Shown piece after piece: positions 33,343-42,363 of a stretch of 64,000 nt of DNA; within the stretch, counting starts at the first letter, position 1, and every line of letters begins with the position of its first letter. The notes beneath the pieces were generated by a model. It saw only the letters and a list, made by a program, of their open reading frames with translations. It made no database searches and was not told the DNA's origin. Origin of the DNA: TMP-86 sp964247385 (GTDB lineage Bacteria; Pseudomonadota; Gammaproteobacteria; Steroidobacterales; Steroidobacteraceae); contig CAXTUB010000002.1 of the NCBI GenBank assembly GCA_964247385.1, positions 196,310-260,309 on the forward strand, read 5' to 3'. The translations under genes were made by a program, and so were the position numbers.

Positions 33343-35703
33343 TTACACGCGGGCGTTGGCCAAATACATCCAGGTCTCCACGACCGTGTCGGGGTTCAGC
33401 GAAATGCTGTCGATGCCTTTGTCGACCAGCCAACGAGCGAGCTCTGGATGGTCCGACGGGCCCTGACCGCAAATGCCCACATATTTGCCGCGGCTCTTGC
33501 ACGCATCGATCGCCATGCCGAGCAGCGCCTTCACGGCATCATCGCGCTCATCGAATAACTTGGCGATCACGGCGGAGTCGCGATCGAGGCCGAGCGCGAG
33601 CTGCGTCATGTCGTTCGAGCCAATGGACATGCCGTCGAAGAAGTCGAGATAGCGATCCGCGAGCAATGCATTGGTCGGCAGCTCGCACATCATGATGAGC
33701 TTCAAGCCGTGCGTGCCCCGCGCAAGGCCGTTACGCGCGAGCAGCTCCGTCACTTGAGCGGCCTCGGTCGTGGTGCGCACGAACGGCACCATGACCTGCA
33801 CGTTCTCCAGCCCCATGGATTCGCGCACGTACTTGAGCGCACGGCATTCCATCTCGAAGCACGGGCGAAATTGCTCATCGATGTAGCGCGATGCGCCGCG
33901 GAAGCCGAGCATGGGATTTTCTTCGTGAGGCTCGTACTCCTTGCCGCCGATCAAATTTGCATACTCGTTCGATTTGAAATCCGACAGCCGCACGATCACG
34001 GGCTGTGGAGCGAACGCGGCGGCAATCTGCGCGATGCCCTCCGAAAGTTTCTCGACGAAGAATTGAGTGGGTCCTTGGTAGCCGGTGATCTGACGGTCAA
34101 TGAGCTCGCGTACTTCGGCGCTCTGCCGGTCGTACTCAAGGAGCGCCCGAGGGTGCACGCCGATCATGCGATTGATGATGAATTCCAATCGCGCAAGGCC
34201 AACGCCGCGATGCGGGATGGCGGCGAAGTCAAAGGCCCGGTCCGGGTTGCCGACATTCATCATGATGCGCACGGGAATGTCCGGCAGAGACGCGAGCTCG
34301 ATGCTCTTGCGCTCGAAATCGAGCGCGCCTTCGTACACGTAGCCCGTGTCGCCCTCGGCGCAAGACACCGTGATCGCAGCGCCGTCGCGAATCGCTTCGG
34401 TTGCCGTGCCGCAGCCGACCACGGCCGGAATACCGAGCTCGCGCGCAATGATGGCGGCGTGACACGTACGCCCGCCGCGGTTCGTCACGATGGCGGCGGC
34501 GCGCTTCATCACCGGTTCCCAGTCCGGGTCCGTCATGTCGGCCACGATCACATCGCCCGCCTGCACACGCGCCATTTCCTTGACGTCGTTGATGATGCGC
34601 GCGGGGCCCGCACCGATGCGCTGTCCGATGCTGCGTCCCTCGATGAGAATCCGCGATCGGCCGTTGAGCGTGAAGCGCAGGATGCTGCGACCCGCCCGGC
34701 TCTGCACGGTTTCCGGCCGCGCTTGCAACACGTAGATTTCGCCGTTGCTGCCGTCCTTGGCCCACTCGATATCCATGGGAGCTTGGTAATGATCTTCGAT
34801 GACGAGGGCTTGCCGGCCGAGAGTCTCCAGATCGGCCTCGCTCAAGCAGAAGCGATCGCGGTCGCGTTTCGGTACATCGACGGTGCGGACACGCTCGCCC
34901 GAAGCCGGCGGCGCGTACACCATCTTGATGGACTTGCTGCCAAGGTTTCGCCGCAGCACCGCGGGGCGATTCGCGCGTAGCGAGGGTTTGTAGAGATAGT
35001 ATTCGTCCGGATTTACGGCGCCCTGCACGACGGTCTCGCCGAGTCCATAAGCCGCCGTGATCAGCACCGCATCGCGAAAACCTGATTCAGTATCGAGTGT
35101 GAACATGACGCCCGCACTGCCGAGATCGCTCCGCGCCATGTATTGCACGCCGACCGATAGCGCCACCTCGGAATGATCGAAGCCGTGATGCACACGGTAC
35201 GCAATGGCCCGGTCGTTGAACAAGGAAGCGTAGACTTCGTGCATGCAGCGCAAGAGCTGCGACTCGCCGCGCACGTTCAAAAACGTTTCTTGTTGGCCTG
35301 CGAAGGACGCATCGGGAAGGTCTTCCGCCGTCGCCGAAGAGCGCACCGCCACCGCGAATTCATCGCCCGTTCCCATGGCGCGCCACTCGCGCAGCACTTC
35401 ATCGCGCAGCCGCTGCGAGAACGGAGTCTCCAGCATCCAGGCGCGAATCTGCGCACCTGCGCGGGCGAGCGCGTCCACATCTTCGACATCGAGCTTGACG
35501 AGCTCGGCTTGAATTCGTGAGCCGAGCTCGTTTTGCGACAGGAAATCCCGGTAGGCGTGCGATGTGGTCGCGAATCCACCGGGCACCCGAATACCGAGCT
35601 TGGTGAGGCCCGAGATCATTTCGCCGATGGATGCGTTCTTGCCGCCGACCAGCTCCACGTCGCCCATGGACAGCTGATCGAATTGGATGACATAAGGGTT
35701 CAT
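33343..35703 (-). CDS. ppsA: Phosphoenolpyruvate synthase
   Basis: 786 residues. Converts pyruvate and ATP to phosphoenolpyruvate, AMP and phosphate for gluconeogenesis. The N-terminal ATP-grasp part (ELVGGKNASIGEM, VRSSATAEDLPDASFAGQQ) is followed by the phosphohistidine domain with GGRTCHAAIIARELGIP, a PEP-binding barrel and the C-terminal CGQGPSD motif. The ATG at 35703 is chosen; the open frame beyond it is chance. Divergent from ppsR, its regulator. Confidence 0.96.
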   Translation of the reverse strand: MNPYVIQFDQLSMGDVELVGGKNASIGEMISGLTKLGIRVPGGFATTSHAYRDFLSQNELGSRIQAELVKLDVEDVDALARAGAQIRAWMLETPFSQRLRDEVLREWRAMGTGDEFAVAVRSSATAEDLPDASFAGQQETFLNVRGESQLLRCMHEVYASLFNDRAIAYRVHHGFDHSEVALSVGVQYMARSDLGSAGVMFTLDTESGFRDAVLITAAYGLGETVVQGAVNPDEYYLYKPSLRANRPAVLRRNLGSKSIKMVYAPPASGERVRTVDVPKRDRDRFCLSEADLETLGRQALVIEDHYQAPMDIEWAKDGSNGEIYVLQARPETVQSRAGRSILRFTLNGRSRILIEGRSIGQRIGAGPARIINDVKEMARVQAGDVIVADMTDPDWEPVMKRAAAIVTNRGGRTCHAAIIARELGIPAVVGCGTATEAIRDGAAITVSCAEGDTGYVYEGALDFERKSIELASLPDIPVRIMMNVGNPDRAFDFAAIPHRGVGLARLEFIINRMIGVHPRALLEYDRQSAEVRELIDRQITGYQGPTQFFVEKLSEGIAQIAAAFAPQPVIVRLSDFKSNEYANLIGGKEYEPHEENPMLGFRGASRYIDEQFRPCFEMECRALKYVRESMGLENVQVMVPFVRTTTEAAQVTELLARNGLARGTHGLKLIMMCELPTNALLADRYLDFFDGMSIGSNDMTQLALGLDRDSAVIAKLFDERDDAVKALLGMAIDACKSRGKYVGICGQGPSDHPELARWLVDKGIDSISLNPDTVVETWMYLANARV

Positions 35704-35711
35704 TCTTGCGC

Positions 35712-35741
35712 TTGTGCTCGTTTTCGGATTTAGCGTATTTT
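35712..35741 (+). promoter_or_regulatory. Possible ppsR promoter
   Basis: TTGTGC (35712-35717), an 18-base spacer and TATTTT (35736-35741) lie in the 75-base gap between the divergent ppsA and ppsR starts. Match to sigma-70 is weak. Confidence 0.25.
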
Positions 35742-35778
35742 GAGCCAGCTCGTCGGCTGAGGGAAGCAACGCGCGCAC

Positions 35779-36603
35779 ATGACCAAACGTACTGTGTTCT
35801 TCGTCTCCGATCAAACCGGCGTGACCGCCGAGACCATGGGTCACAGCTTGATGACGCAATTCGACGACATCGAATTCCGGCCGGTCACGCTGCCGTTCAT
35901 CGATACCATCGACAAAGCCCTCGAAGCCGTGCGCAGGATCGACGCCACGGGAGCCCAAGAGGGCGTGCGTCCCATCGTCTTCAGCACCCTCGTGCAGGAC
36001 GACATTAGAAATGTGGTGCGTCGAAGCACCGGTCTATTCATGGATTTCTTCGATGCGTTCTTGGGCGCGCTCGAAAGCGAGCTCAAGCAGAAGTCCTCGC
36101 ACAAAGCCGGGCGCGCGCATGGAATGGCGGATTCGCACACCTATGCGATGCGCATCGACGCCACGAATTTTGCGCTAGCCAATGACGACGGCGCCGCGAC
36201 GCGCGATTACGCGCGAGCCGACGTCATCCTCGTCGGCGTGTCTCGCTCGGGAAAAACGCCAACCTGCCTTTACCTCGCCATGCAGTATGGCGTTTTCGCT
36301 GCGAACTTTCCGCTCACCGAGGACGATCTGGAGTCCGGCTCGCTGCCGAGCGCGATCGCGCCCAGCCGCAAAAAGCTGTTCGGCTTGACCATCAAGCCCG
36401 ATCGGCTGCAGCAGATCCGCAACGAGCGCCGGCCCGAGAGCCGCTATTCATCGCCGCGCCAAGTGGCGTACGAAGTGCGCGCAGCTGAAAGTCTGTTCGC
36501 CAATCAGCGTATGCGATTCCTGGATACGACGGAATGCTCAATCGAAGAAATTGCGAGCCGCATCCTGGAAGCCACCGGAATCGAGCGGCGCGTGCGCCCG
36601 TGA
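35779..36603 (+). CDS. ppsR: PEP synthase regulatory protein, kinase/pyrophosphorylase
   Basis: 274 residues, DUF299 family. It inactivates PpsA by ADP-dependent phosphorylation of a Thr next to the catalytic His and reactivates it by phosphorolysis. The P-loop GVSRSGKTPT and the N-terminal FFVSDQTGVTAETMG are diagnostic. The divergent pairing with its target supports the role. Confidence 0.95.
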   Translation: MTKRTVFFVSDQTGVTAETMGHSLMTQFDDIEFRPVTLPFIDTIDKALEAVRRIDATGAQEGVRPIVFSTLVQDDIRNVVRRSTGLFMDFFDAFLGALESELKQKSSHKAGRAHGMADSHTYAMRIDATNFALANDDGAATRDYARADVILVGVSRSGKTPTCLYLAMQYGVFAANFPLTEDDLESGSLPSAIAPSRKKLFGLTIKPDRLQQIRNERRPESRYSSPRQVAYEVRAAESLFANQRMRFLDTTECSIEEIASRILEATGIERRVRP

Positions 36604-36627
36604 CATCAAGAAACTGCGTGCTATAGT
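36600..36627 (+). promoter_or_regulatory. Sigma-70 promoter of the DUF1249 gene
   Basis: GTGACA (36600-36605, 5 of 6), a 16-base spacer and TATAGT (36622-36627, 5 of 6). The -10 ends six bases before the ATG at 36634, so transcription should begin at the start codon. The -35 overlaps the ppsR stop codon. This is the best two-box promoter among the leaderless candidates. Confidence 0.65.
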
Positions 36628-36633
36628 CGGGCC

Positions 36634-37080
36634 ATGATTGCAGATCAGTGGTGCGTTACATCGTGGCGCGCGAAGCCCGGCAGCTTCGTCAGCTTGATGA
36701 CGCTGTATGAAAGCAATTTCGTGCGTTTGGGGTGGCTCGTGCCGGATTTGAGGGCGTGCGAGCGGGCCGCCGTTTCGCGCGTTTCCGACGATTGTGATTT
36801 GCATCTCAGCGTGGTCGAGCGCAGCAAGTATACGAGCGTGCTGCGGCTCACGTACGTGTTCGAGGAACGAGGCACGCCGGTGCGCGATCCGAATCTGGAG
36901 ATCCGCGTTTATCACGATGCGCGGCTCGCCGAAGCACAGAGCTGCGGCGGCTTTTTACGCCACCGGCTGATGCATAGAATCGAAAGTGAGCTCAAGCGTG
37001 AACTCGATCAGCGCTGGTCTCGAAACATGATGTTAAATAAGTGGCTCGAATACTGTGCCGAGCGGGGCCACCACTTTTAG
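36634..37080 (+). CDS. DUF1249 (YqiB-like) protein
   Basis: 148 residues. The order TLYESNFVRLGWLVPDL, HLSVVERSKYTSVLRLTY, IRVYHDARLAEA and LNKWLEYCAERGH matches E. coli YqiB (DUF1249), whose function is unknown. Soluble, no signal peptide. ATG at 36634 follows its promoter directly. The unrecognised coiled-coil gene starts 59 bases downstream. Confidence 0.88.
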   Translation: MIADQWCVTSWRAKPGSFVSLMTLYESNFVRLGWLVPDLRACERAAVSRVSDDCDLHLSVVERSKYTSVLRLTYVFEERGTPVRDPNLEIRVYHDARLAEAQSCGGFLRHRLMHRIESELKRELDQRWSRNMMLNKWLEYCAERGHHF

Positions 37081-37139
37081 GTTTCCTCGCAATCGCAGCA
37101 GATGCGTCCTGCACAGAAAATTTCCCGCGAGGCAGGACT

Positions 37140-38177
37140 TTGATCGACCGGCTCGGATTTCGAAACAATGCGCAAAAGGAGAAGGAAGAAGAGCGCCTGG
37201 TGCAGCTCTTCCAAAATCGCGCGGGCCTGAAAAAAGCGCACGCCGATCTGCAGGACGAGCTGCACTTGCTGCGCGATCGGCTGAAGCAGCAAGAGGGCGC
37301 CACCATTCGAGTGCAGGAGCAGCTCGATCAATTGGGTGATTTGCTGGGCAATCCGGTGGCTGGGTTCGGCGCGCTGGTTTACTTCCAGCTACGCTCCCTG
37401 TGGAAGACCTGCCATGCGCAGCTGGCGGAATTCGCCGCCGATCTCACGAAGCAACAAGAGGCGCGCGAGTCGGCCAAGCATAACGCCGACGTGCTCAGCG
37501 CCCGAGATGAGCGGCTTGCCGATGTGAGCGGGCGCTTTGCCGAAGCCGCTGCCCAGGCGGATGCGGAGCGCTCGAGCCTTGCGCAGATGCAGGCGAAACT
37601 CGCGGCGTCAACCGCCATCTGGCACTATTTCAAGCGCCGGAAATTGCACAGGGCATGCGACACGCAGCGCGCAAGAGTGGCCGCTGCGGATGCGCTGGTC
37701 GGCGATCTTCACGCTGAAAAAAGCGCAGTGGAAAGCGAGAGCGTGCCCGATTTTCCTGGAATCTCCCTCGAGGCACGCCGCACCATCAATCTCGCAATCA
37801 TTGGCTATTCGGAAATGCTGTACGAGCGGCTCGTGCCGAGCGGCTTGGCGGCGCGCGCCAAGGAAGTGCTCGCGCGCCGCGTGCATGAGATGAGTTTCGG
37901 CTCGCGCAGCGAATGTGAAGCGCTCATGGGCGAGCTGCAAAAAGGAATCGCCACCGCGAAGAGTGATCGAGAAGTCGCAGCGACGGTCAAGTCGAAGATC
38001 GAGCGCTACCGGGCGCGCTGCACTTATCGAACCTCCTCGGATACGGTGCCCACCGCCGACTCCGTGGCCGACGCCGGAATCGACGACGTCTTGCGCCGCG
38101 GCAAAGCCAGTCGGGCGACTTCCGGCAACGTCCTCGCCGAAGACTACTGGGACTTGTACACGCTACTGCTGCGCTGA
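37140..38177 (+). CDS. Unrecognised coiled-coil protein
   Basis: 345 residues from TTG at 37140, preceded by GAGG at 37129-37132; an earlier start inside the DUF1249 gene is possible. I do not recognise the family. It is rich in Glu, Lys, Gln, Ala and Arg. Two heptad-rich regions (about 8-65 and 85-205) flank a hydrophobic patch (GDLLGNPVAGFGALVYFQ) and include a central basic patch (FKRRKLHRA). A more globular C-terminal third contains INLAIIGYSEMLYERLVP and ends EDYWDLYTLLLR. No signal peptide or clear membrane helix. The codon use looks native. Its 3' end overlaps prc by 15 bases tail to tail. Confidence 0.7.
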   Translation: MIDRLGFRNNAQKEKEEERLVQLFQNRAGLKKAHADLQDELHLLRDRLKQQEGATIRVQEQLDQLGDLLGNPVAGFGALVYFQLRSLWKTCHAQLAEFAADLTKQQEARESAKHNADVLSARDERLADVSGRFAEAAAQADAERSSLAQMQAKLAASTAIWHYFKRRKLHRACDTQRARVAAADALVGDLHAEKSAVESESVPDFPGISLEARRTINLAIIGYSEMLYERLVPSGLAARAKEVLARRVHEMSFGSRSECEALMGELQKGIATAKSDREVAATVKSKIERYRARCTYRTSSDTVPTADSVADAGIDDVLRRGKASRATSGNVLAEDYWDLYTLLLR

Positions 38178-40292
38178 AGCGCCCGGAACCCGCCGCGCTT
38201 GTGTCGGCCCGGGATGCCGCACCGGCGCTGACACCATATCGGCAGCGATCTGCACCGTCTCATTCAGGATGATCGCGGCGGTCGCGTCTTCCTTGATCTC
38301 CTCGAGAGATTGGTACACGGGCTTCTTCTGATATTCGCGCAACGCATTTTCGCGCGCCAGACGCTCGCTATCCTGCCGCTTGCGCTCGGCCTCCCGCACC
38401 TTGAAAGACAGAGAAACACTCTTTTGCAAGCGCACCGCATCGATCGCCGCGACGTCGCCGCGGATGTACTGAAATTCAGGGCTGTTGGCGGTGCGATTCT
38501 CGTGCAATTTTTCGAGCCGGTTGATCTCTTCGTGTAAATCGCCCGATGCCGAGAAGCTCGCGGGCTCGATGCGATCCCATGGCAACGCGCGATCACGCGT
38601 GCTCTCGCCGACCTCGTTCGCGTTGATGAGAGAGGGCAGGGAGATATCCGGTACGACGCCGCGATCCTGCGTGCTTTCGCCGGTGACGCGATAGTATTTG
38701 CCGATGGTCACATTCAACTGGCCGAGATCCGGCTTGCGGCCGAAGACGGTGTAGTTCAGCGGATGCGCGTTTTGTACCGTGCCCTTGCCGTAGGTCTGCT
38801 GCCCGATGATGATGCCGCGGCCGTAATCCTGAATGGCGCCCGAGAAAATCTCTGAAGCGGAGGCGCTGAATCGATCGACCAATACGATCAACGGCCCGCC
38901 GTAGACGATGGCAGGATCTGGATCATCATCCACTTCGATGTGGCCCGTGGTGTCGCGCAGTTGCACCACCGGGCCTTTCTTGATGAAAAGTCCCGTGAGC
39001 GACTCGGCTTCGGGCAAGTAGCCGCCGCCGTTGGCGCGTAAATCCATGATCAGCACCTGTGCGCCGTCGCGGCGCAAATCCGCGATCAAGCGCTGCACAT
39101 CCCGCGTCGTGCTGCGGTAGTCCTTCGCACCCGAACGGCTCGCGTCGTAGTCCTGATAAAAACTCGGCACGGTGATGATGCCGATCTTCGTGTCGCGGCC
39201 ATTACGCGCCACCGTGCGTACGGCCTTTTGCGATGCTTGCGCTTCGAGCGAAACCCGGTTGCGCGTGAACTCGACCACGCGCTGCGCAGCGCCGGGCGCG
39301 GCGCCCGCGGGCAGGATCTGCAGGCGCACGAGGGTGCCGCCGGGTCCGCGAATCTTCTGCACCACGTCATCCAGACGCCACCCGATGACATCCACGAGAT
39401 CGCTGGTCTTGCCTTCCCCGACTGCGGTGATCCGATCGTTCGCGGATAACTTTCCGCTGGCGGCGGCGGGACCGCCTGCGATGACATCGATGACGGTGAC
39501 GTAATCGTCGGTGAGCTGGAGGGATGCGCCGATGCCCTCATAGGACAGACTCATTTGAATGTTGTATTCCTCGGAATTGCGCGGCGAGAAATAGTTGGAA
39601 TGCGGATCGAGAGACAGCACGTACGCATTCATGAACGCTTCGAACACATCTTCGGATTTGCTTTGATCCATGCGCTTCGCGACGCGGTCATAGCGCTTGC
39701 GCAGGGTGTCGGTGATTTCGGGCCACGGCTTGCCTGTCAACATCAGCGACAGCGCATCGTTCTTCACGCGCTTGCGCCACAGCTCATTCATTTCCGCCTG
39801 GCTCGCGGGCCATGGCTCTTTTTCGCGATCGAAATTGAATGTCTCATCAATGTCGAAATCAGGCTTCTGAGCGAGCAGGGAGGTGGCGTAAGCGATGCGC
39901 TCGCGGGTGCGCTGTTGAAATCGCTTGAAGATTACGAACGCCGGCTCGACGTCGCCCGACTTGATGGCATCGTCGAGCTCATAACGATAGCGGTCGAACT
40001 CGGCAATGTCGGCCGCGAAAAAATAGCTGCGGCTCGGATCGATGGAGTCGAGGTAGCGATCCAAGATCAGGCTCGAGAGCCGGTCATCGAGCGGAGCGCG
40101 GCGATAATGCTCGCGCGCGACGATATCGGAGATGCGGCGAGCAACGTAGTTTTGCTGATCGCTCGGAGCGAGCACTGCTGGCGTGCCGACCTCCGGCGCG
40201 CTGCGCGCGGCGGCCAGTAGGACACCGAGTCCAATGCACGCGGCCACTGCGGTCGCGCCAGTGAGCCAACGCGACCGGTTGGAGTTCAACAC
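38163..40292 (-). CDS. prc: Carboxy-terminal processing protease Prc (Tsp)
   Basis: 709 residues, periplasmic S41 protease. An N-terminal membrane/signal segment (about 10-29), an N-terminal helical domain, a PDZ domain (about 245-330) and the protease core with Ser478 (FSASASEIF) and Lys503 (TYGKGT), spaced as in E. coli Tsp. A C-terminal DUF3340-type region follows. It trims penicillin-binding proteins and lipoproteins and degrades some tmRNA-tagged proteins. GTG start with AGGAGA upstream. Confidence 0.95.
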   Translation of the reverse strand: MLNSNRSRWLTGATAVAACIGLGVLLAAARSAPEVGTPAVLAPSDQQNYVARRISDIVAREHYRRAPLDDRLSSLILDRYLDSIDPSRSYFFAADIAEFDRYRYELDDAIKSGDVEPAFVIFKRFQQRTRERIAYATSLLAQKPDFDIDETFNFDREKEPWPASQAEMNELWRKRVKNDALSLMLTGKPWPEITDTLRKRYDRVAKRMDQSKSEDVFEAFMNAYVLSLDPHSNYFSPRNSEEYNIQMSLSYEGIGASLQLTDDYVTVIDVIAGGPAAASGKLSANDRITAVGEGKTSDLVDVIGWRLDDVVQKIRGPGGTLVRLQILPAGAAPGAAQRVVEFTRNRVSLEAQASQKAVRTVARNGRDTKIGIITVPSFYQDYDASRSGAKDYRSTTRDVQRLIADLRRDGAQVLIMDLRANGGGYLPEAESLTGLFIKKGPVVQLRDTTGHIEVDDDPDPAIVYGGPLIVLVDRFSASASEIFSGAIQDYGRGIIIGQQTYGKGTVQNAHPLNYTVFGRKPDLGQLNVTIGKYYRVTGESTQDRGVVPDISLPSLINANEVGESTRDRALPWDRIEPASFSASGDLHEEINRLEKLHENRTANSPEFQYIRGDVAAIDAVRLQKSVSLSFKVREAERKRQDSERLARENALREYQKKPVYQSLEEIKEDATAAIILNETVQIAADMVSAPVRHPGPTQARRVPGASAQQ

Positions 40293-40372
40293 CTCGTCAG
40301 TTCTCCTGTAAGCTTGCCGCCGGCATCGCGGTGCGCGAGCAGCCGGATACAGTGTATACGACCCGGGAGCCT

Positions 40373-40669
40373 ATGCGGCCTTTCACGCTCCTCATCGGTA
40401 TTTTGCTTGGATCTGCTGCGTCCATCACATTCGGTCTGGGTGCGGTGATGGTCATCTTTTTCGCACTCTCCGGCCATCACCCTGAGCTTGCGCGGGAGTA
40501 CCCGCACCTGCTTGCAAGCTTCGCGGCGTTTGGCGTGCTGACGGCCTGCAGCGCCGGTAGTTTTCGCGCACAAGCGCTGGCGCGCACTTGGCGCGGCTGG
40601 GCTCACGCAGGCACGCTGATCGCTCTCGCCGTGCTCGCCTTGATGTACTGGCCAGGGCTGCTGAGTTGA
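40373..40669 (+). CDS. Small inner membrane protein, unknown
   Basis: 98 residues with three predicted membrane helices (about 3-33, 45-58, 75-95) and no family I recognise. The ATG at 40373 follows GGGAG and begins directly before the first helix. TATACG at 40355 is a possible -10. Its stop overlaps the TTG of the peptidase gene, so the two are coupled; it is divergent from prc. Confidence 0.65.
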   Translation: MRPFTLLIGILLGSAASITFGLGAVMVIFFALSGHHPELAREYPHLLASFAAFGVLTACSAGSFRAQALARTWRGWAHAGTLIALAVLALMYWPGLLS

Positions 40670-42312
40670 GCTGCTACCCAGTCGCCGTACTGATAGCTGT
40701 CGGTATTTGCCTACAGTCGTGCACCGTGCACGCACCGGCTTCTGCTCAGCCTCCGCCGCCTTGGCAGCTCGACGAGGTGGCATTTCGCGATCACGTGCGA
40801 ATCCTCTCATCGGATGAATTCGCTGGACGGCAACCCGGAACTCAAGGCGAAGTGAAAACCGTCGCCTATCTGTCGGAGCAGTTCAAGAAGCTGGGGCTGA
40901 AGCCGGGCAATGACGAAAGCTTCATCCAGCAAGTGCCCCTCGTGGAACTGACGCCGAGCGCGGCGCCTGAGTTGACGTTCATTGCAGGCGATCGACGCTA
41001 TGCGCCCGCTTATGCGCAAGACATGGTGATATGGACGAAACGCGTGGTGCCCGCCATTGATTTATCGAACGCGCCCGTGGTGTTCGCGGGCTACGGCGTC
41101 ACCGCGCCCGAGTATTCTTGGGACGATTATGCCGGCGTCGATGTGCGCGGCAAGGTCGTCCTCGTGCTCGTCAATGACCCGGGCCATACAGGAAACGATG
41201 AGCGCTTGTTCAAGGGCCGTGCAATGACCTATTACGGCCGATGGACATATAAATTCGAGGAAGCCGCGCGGCATGGCGCGGCCGGCGTGATGGTGGTGCA
41301 TGACACGGGCGGCGCCGGTTATGGCTGGAACGTCGTGCGCAGCAGTTGGGCCGGGCCGCAACTCGATCGCAGCACGCCTGACGGCAATGCCGGACGCGCC
41401 GCGGTCGAAGGCTGGCTCGCGGAGAGCTCGGCCCGCGCCGCCCTTCAGCTCGTGGCACTCGACTTGACCCAGCTGCGCGCGCGTGCCGAACAGCGGGGAT
41501 TTCGCGCATTCGACACCCACCTGAAAGTGAATGCCGCCATCCGTAATGACATCCGCTTCTCGAGCTCGGCCAATGTCGTTGGGACTCTCCCCGGCAAGTC
41601 TAAGAGCCGCGAGTTCGTGCTCTTCACTGCGCATTGGGATCATCTTGGAACCCAGGTCGATGCGGCGGGCTCCCATATCTATCACGGCGCCTTGGACAAT
41701 GCGTCGGGCGTCGCTGCAGTGCTCGTTCTGGCGCAATCGTACGCGCGCACGCCGCAACGCCCAGAACGCACGCTGATTTTTTTGTGCCCCACCGGGGAGG
41801 AATCCAATCTGCTTGGATCGGCGTACTACACCGAGCATCCTCTCTTCCCGCTCGATCAAACGGTCGCGGCGCTCAATTTTGACGTCATGCGAATTGGCGG
41901 CCCGACCCGCGACGTGAGCGTGATCGGTGCTGGACAATCCGACCTCGAAGATCGGCTGCGCGAAGCAGCGTTGTTACAGGGCCGCACTCTCACCGCCGAC
42001 CCGGAGCCCGAGCAAGGACATTTTTTTCGCTCGGATCAATTCAGTTTTGCAAAGCACGGCGTGCCGGCGCTTTTTGCCCAAGGCGGTCTGGATGACGCCG
42101 AGCATGGACCCGCGTGGGGCCGGGCACGCAACGATGAGTACACGGCGCGGCGCTACCATCAGCCGGAGGACGTCTACGCCGACAGCTGGGATTTGCGCGG
42201 CACGATGCAAGACTTGAGCTTGTTCTATGAGCTCGGGCTTCGCCTGGCGAACGAGAAACGTACGCCTCGTTGGTATCCGAGCAGCGAGTTCGCGCACCTG
42301 CGCACCCACTGA
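40666..42312 (+). CDS. M28-family zinc aminopeptidase lipoprotein with PA domain
   Basis: 548 residues from TTG at 40666 (TTGA overlap with the gene before). The lipobox LQSC near residue 18 suggests an envelope lipoprotein. A PA domain is inserted (about 130-290; VVFAGYGVTAPEYSWDDYAG). Zinc ligands of M28: HWDHLG, LDNASGVAA, TGEESNLLG, LNFDVMR and the late His in RYHQPED. It probably trims amino acids from exogenous peptides. The frame is open upstream into the previous gene, but the signal sequence fixes the start. Confidence 0.88.
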   Translation: MSCYPVAVLIAVGICLQSCTVHAPASAQPPPPWQLDEVAFRDHVRILSSDEFAGRQPGTQGEVKTVAYLSEQFKKLGLKPGNDESFIQQVPLVELTPSAAPELTFIAGDRRYAPAYAQDMVIWTKRVVPAIDLSNAPVVFAGYGVTAPEYSWDDYAGVDVRGKVVLVLVNDPGHTGNDERLFKGRAMTYYGRWTYKFEEAARHGAAGVMVVHDTGGAGYGWNVVRSSWAGPQLDRSTPDGNAGRAAVEGWLAESSARAALQLVALDLTQLRARAEQRGFRAFDTHLKVNAAIRNDIRFSSSANVVGTLPGKSKSREFVLFTAHWDHLGTQVDAAGSHIYHGALDNASGVAAVLVLAQSYARTPQRPERTLIFLCPTGEESNLLGSAYYTEHPLFPLDQTVAALNFDVMRIGGPTRDVSVIGAGQSDLEDRLREAALLQGRTLTADPEPEQGHFFRSDQFSFAKHGVPALFAQGGLDDAEHGPAWGRARNDEYTARRYHQPEDVYADSWDLRGTMQDLSLFYELGLRLANEKRTPRWYPSSEFAHLRTH

Positions 42313-42363
42313 GCGGCCTTAACTCTGGGGCAGCAGCGGGGCTCGAGCGAGACTGGCTAAGCT

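Noticed and set aside
33709..34980. 423-codon plus-strand frame antisense to ppsA
   Set aside because: Shadow of a well-conserved gene. No domain motif or ribosome site.
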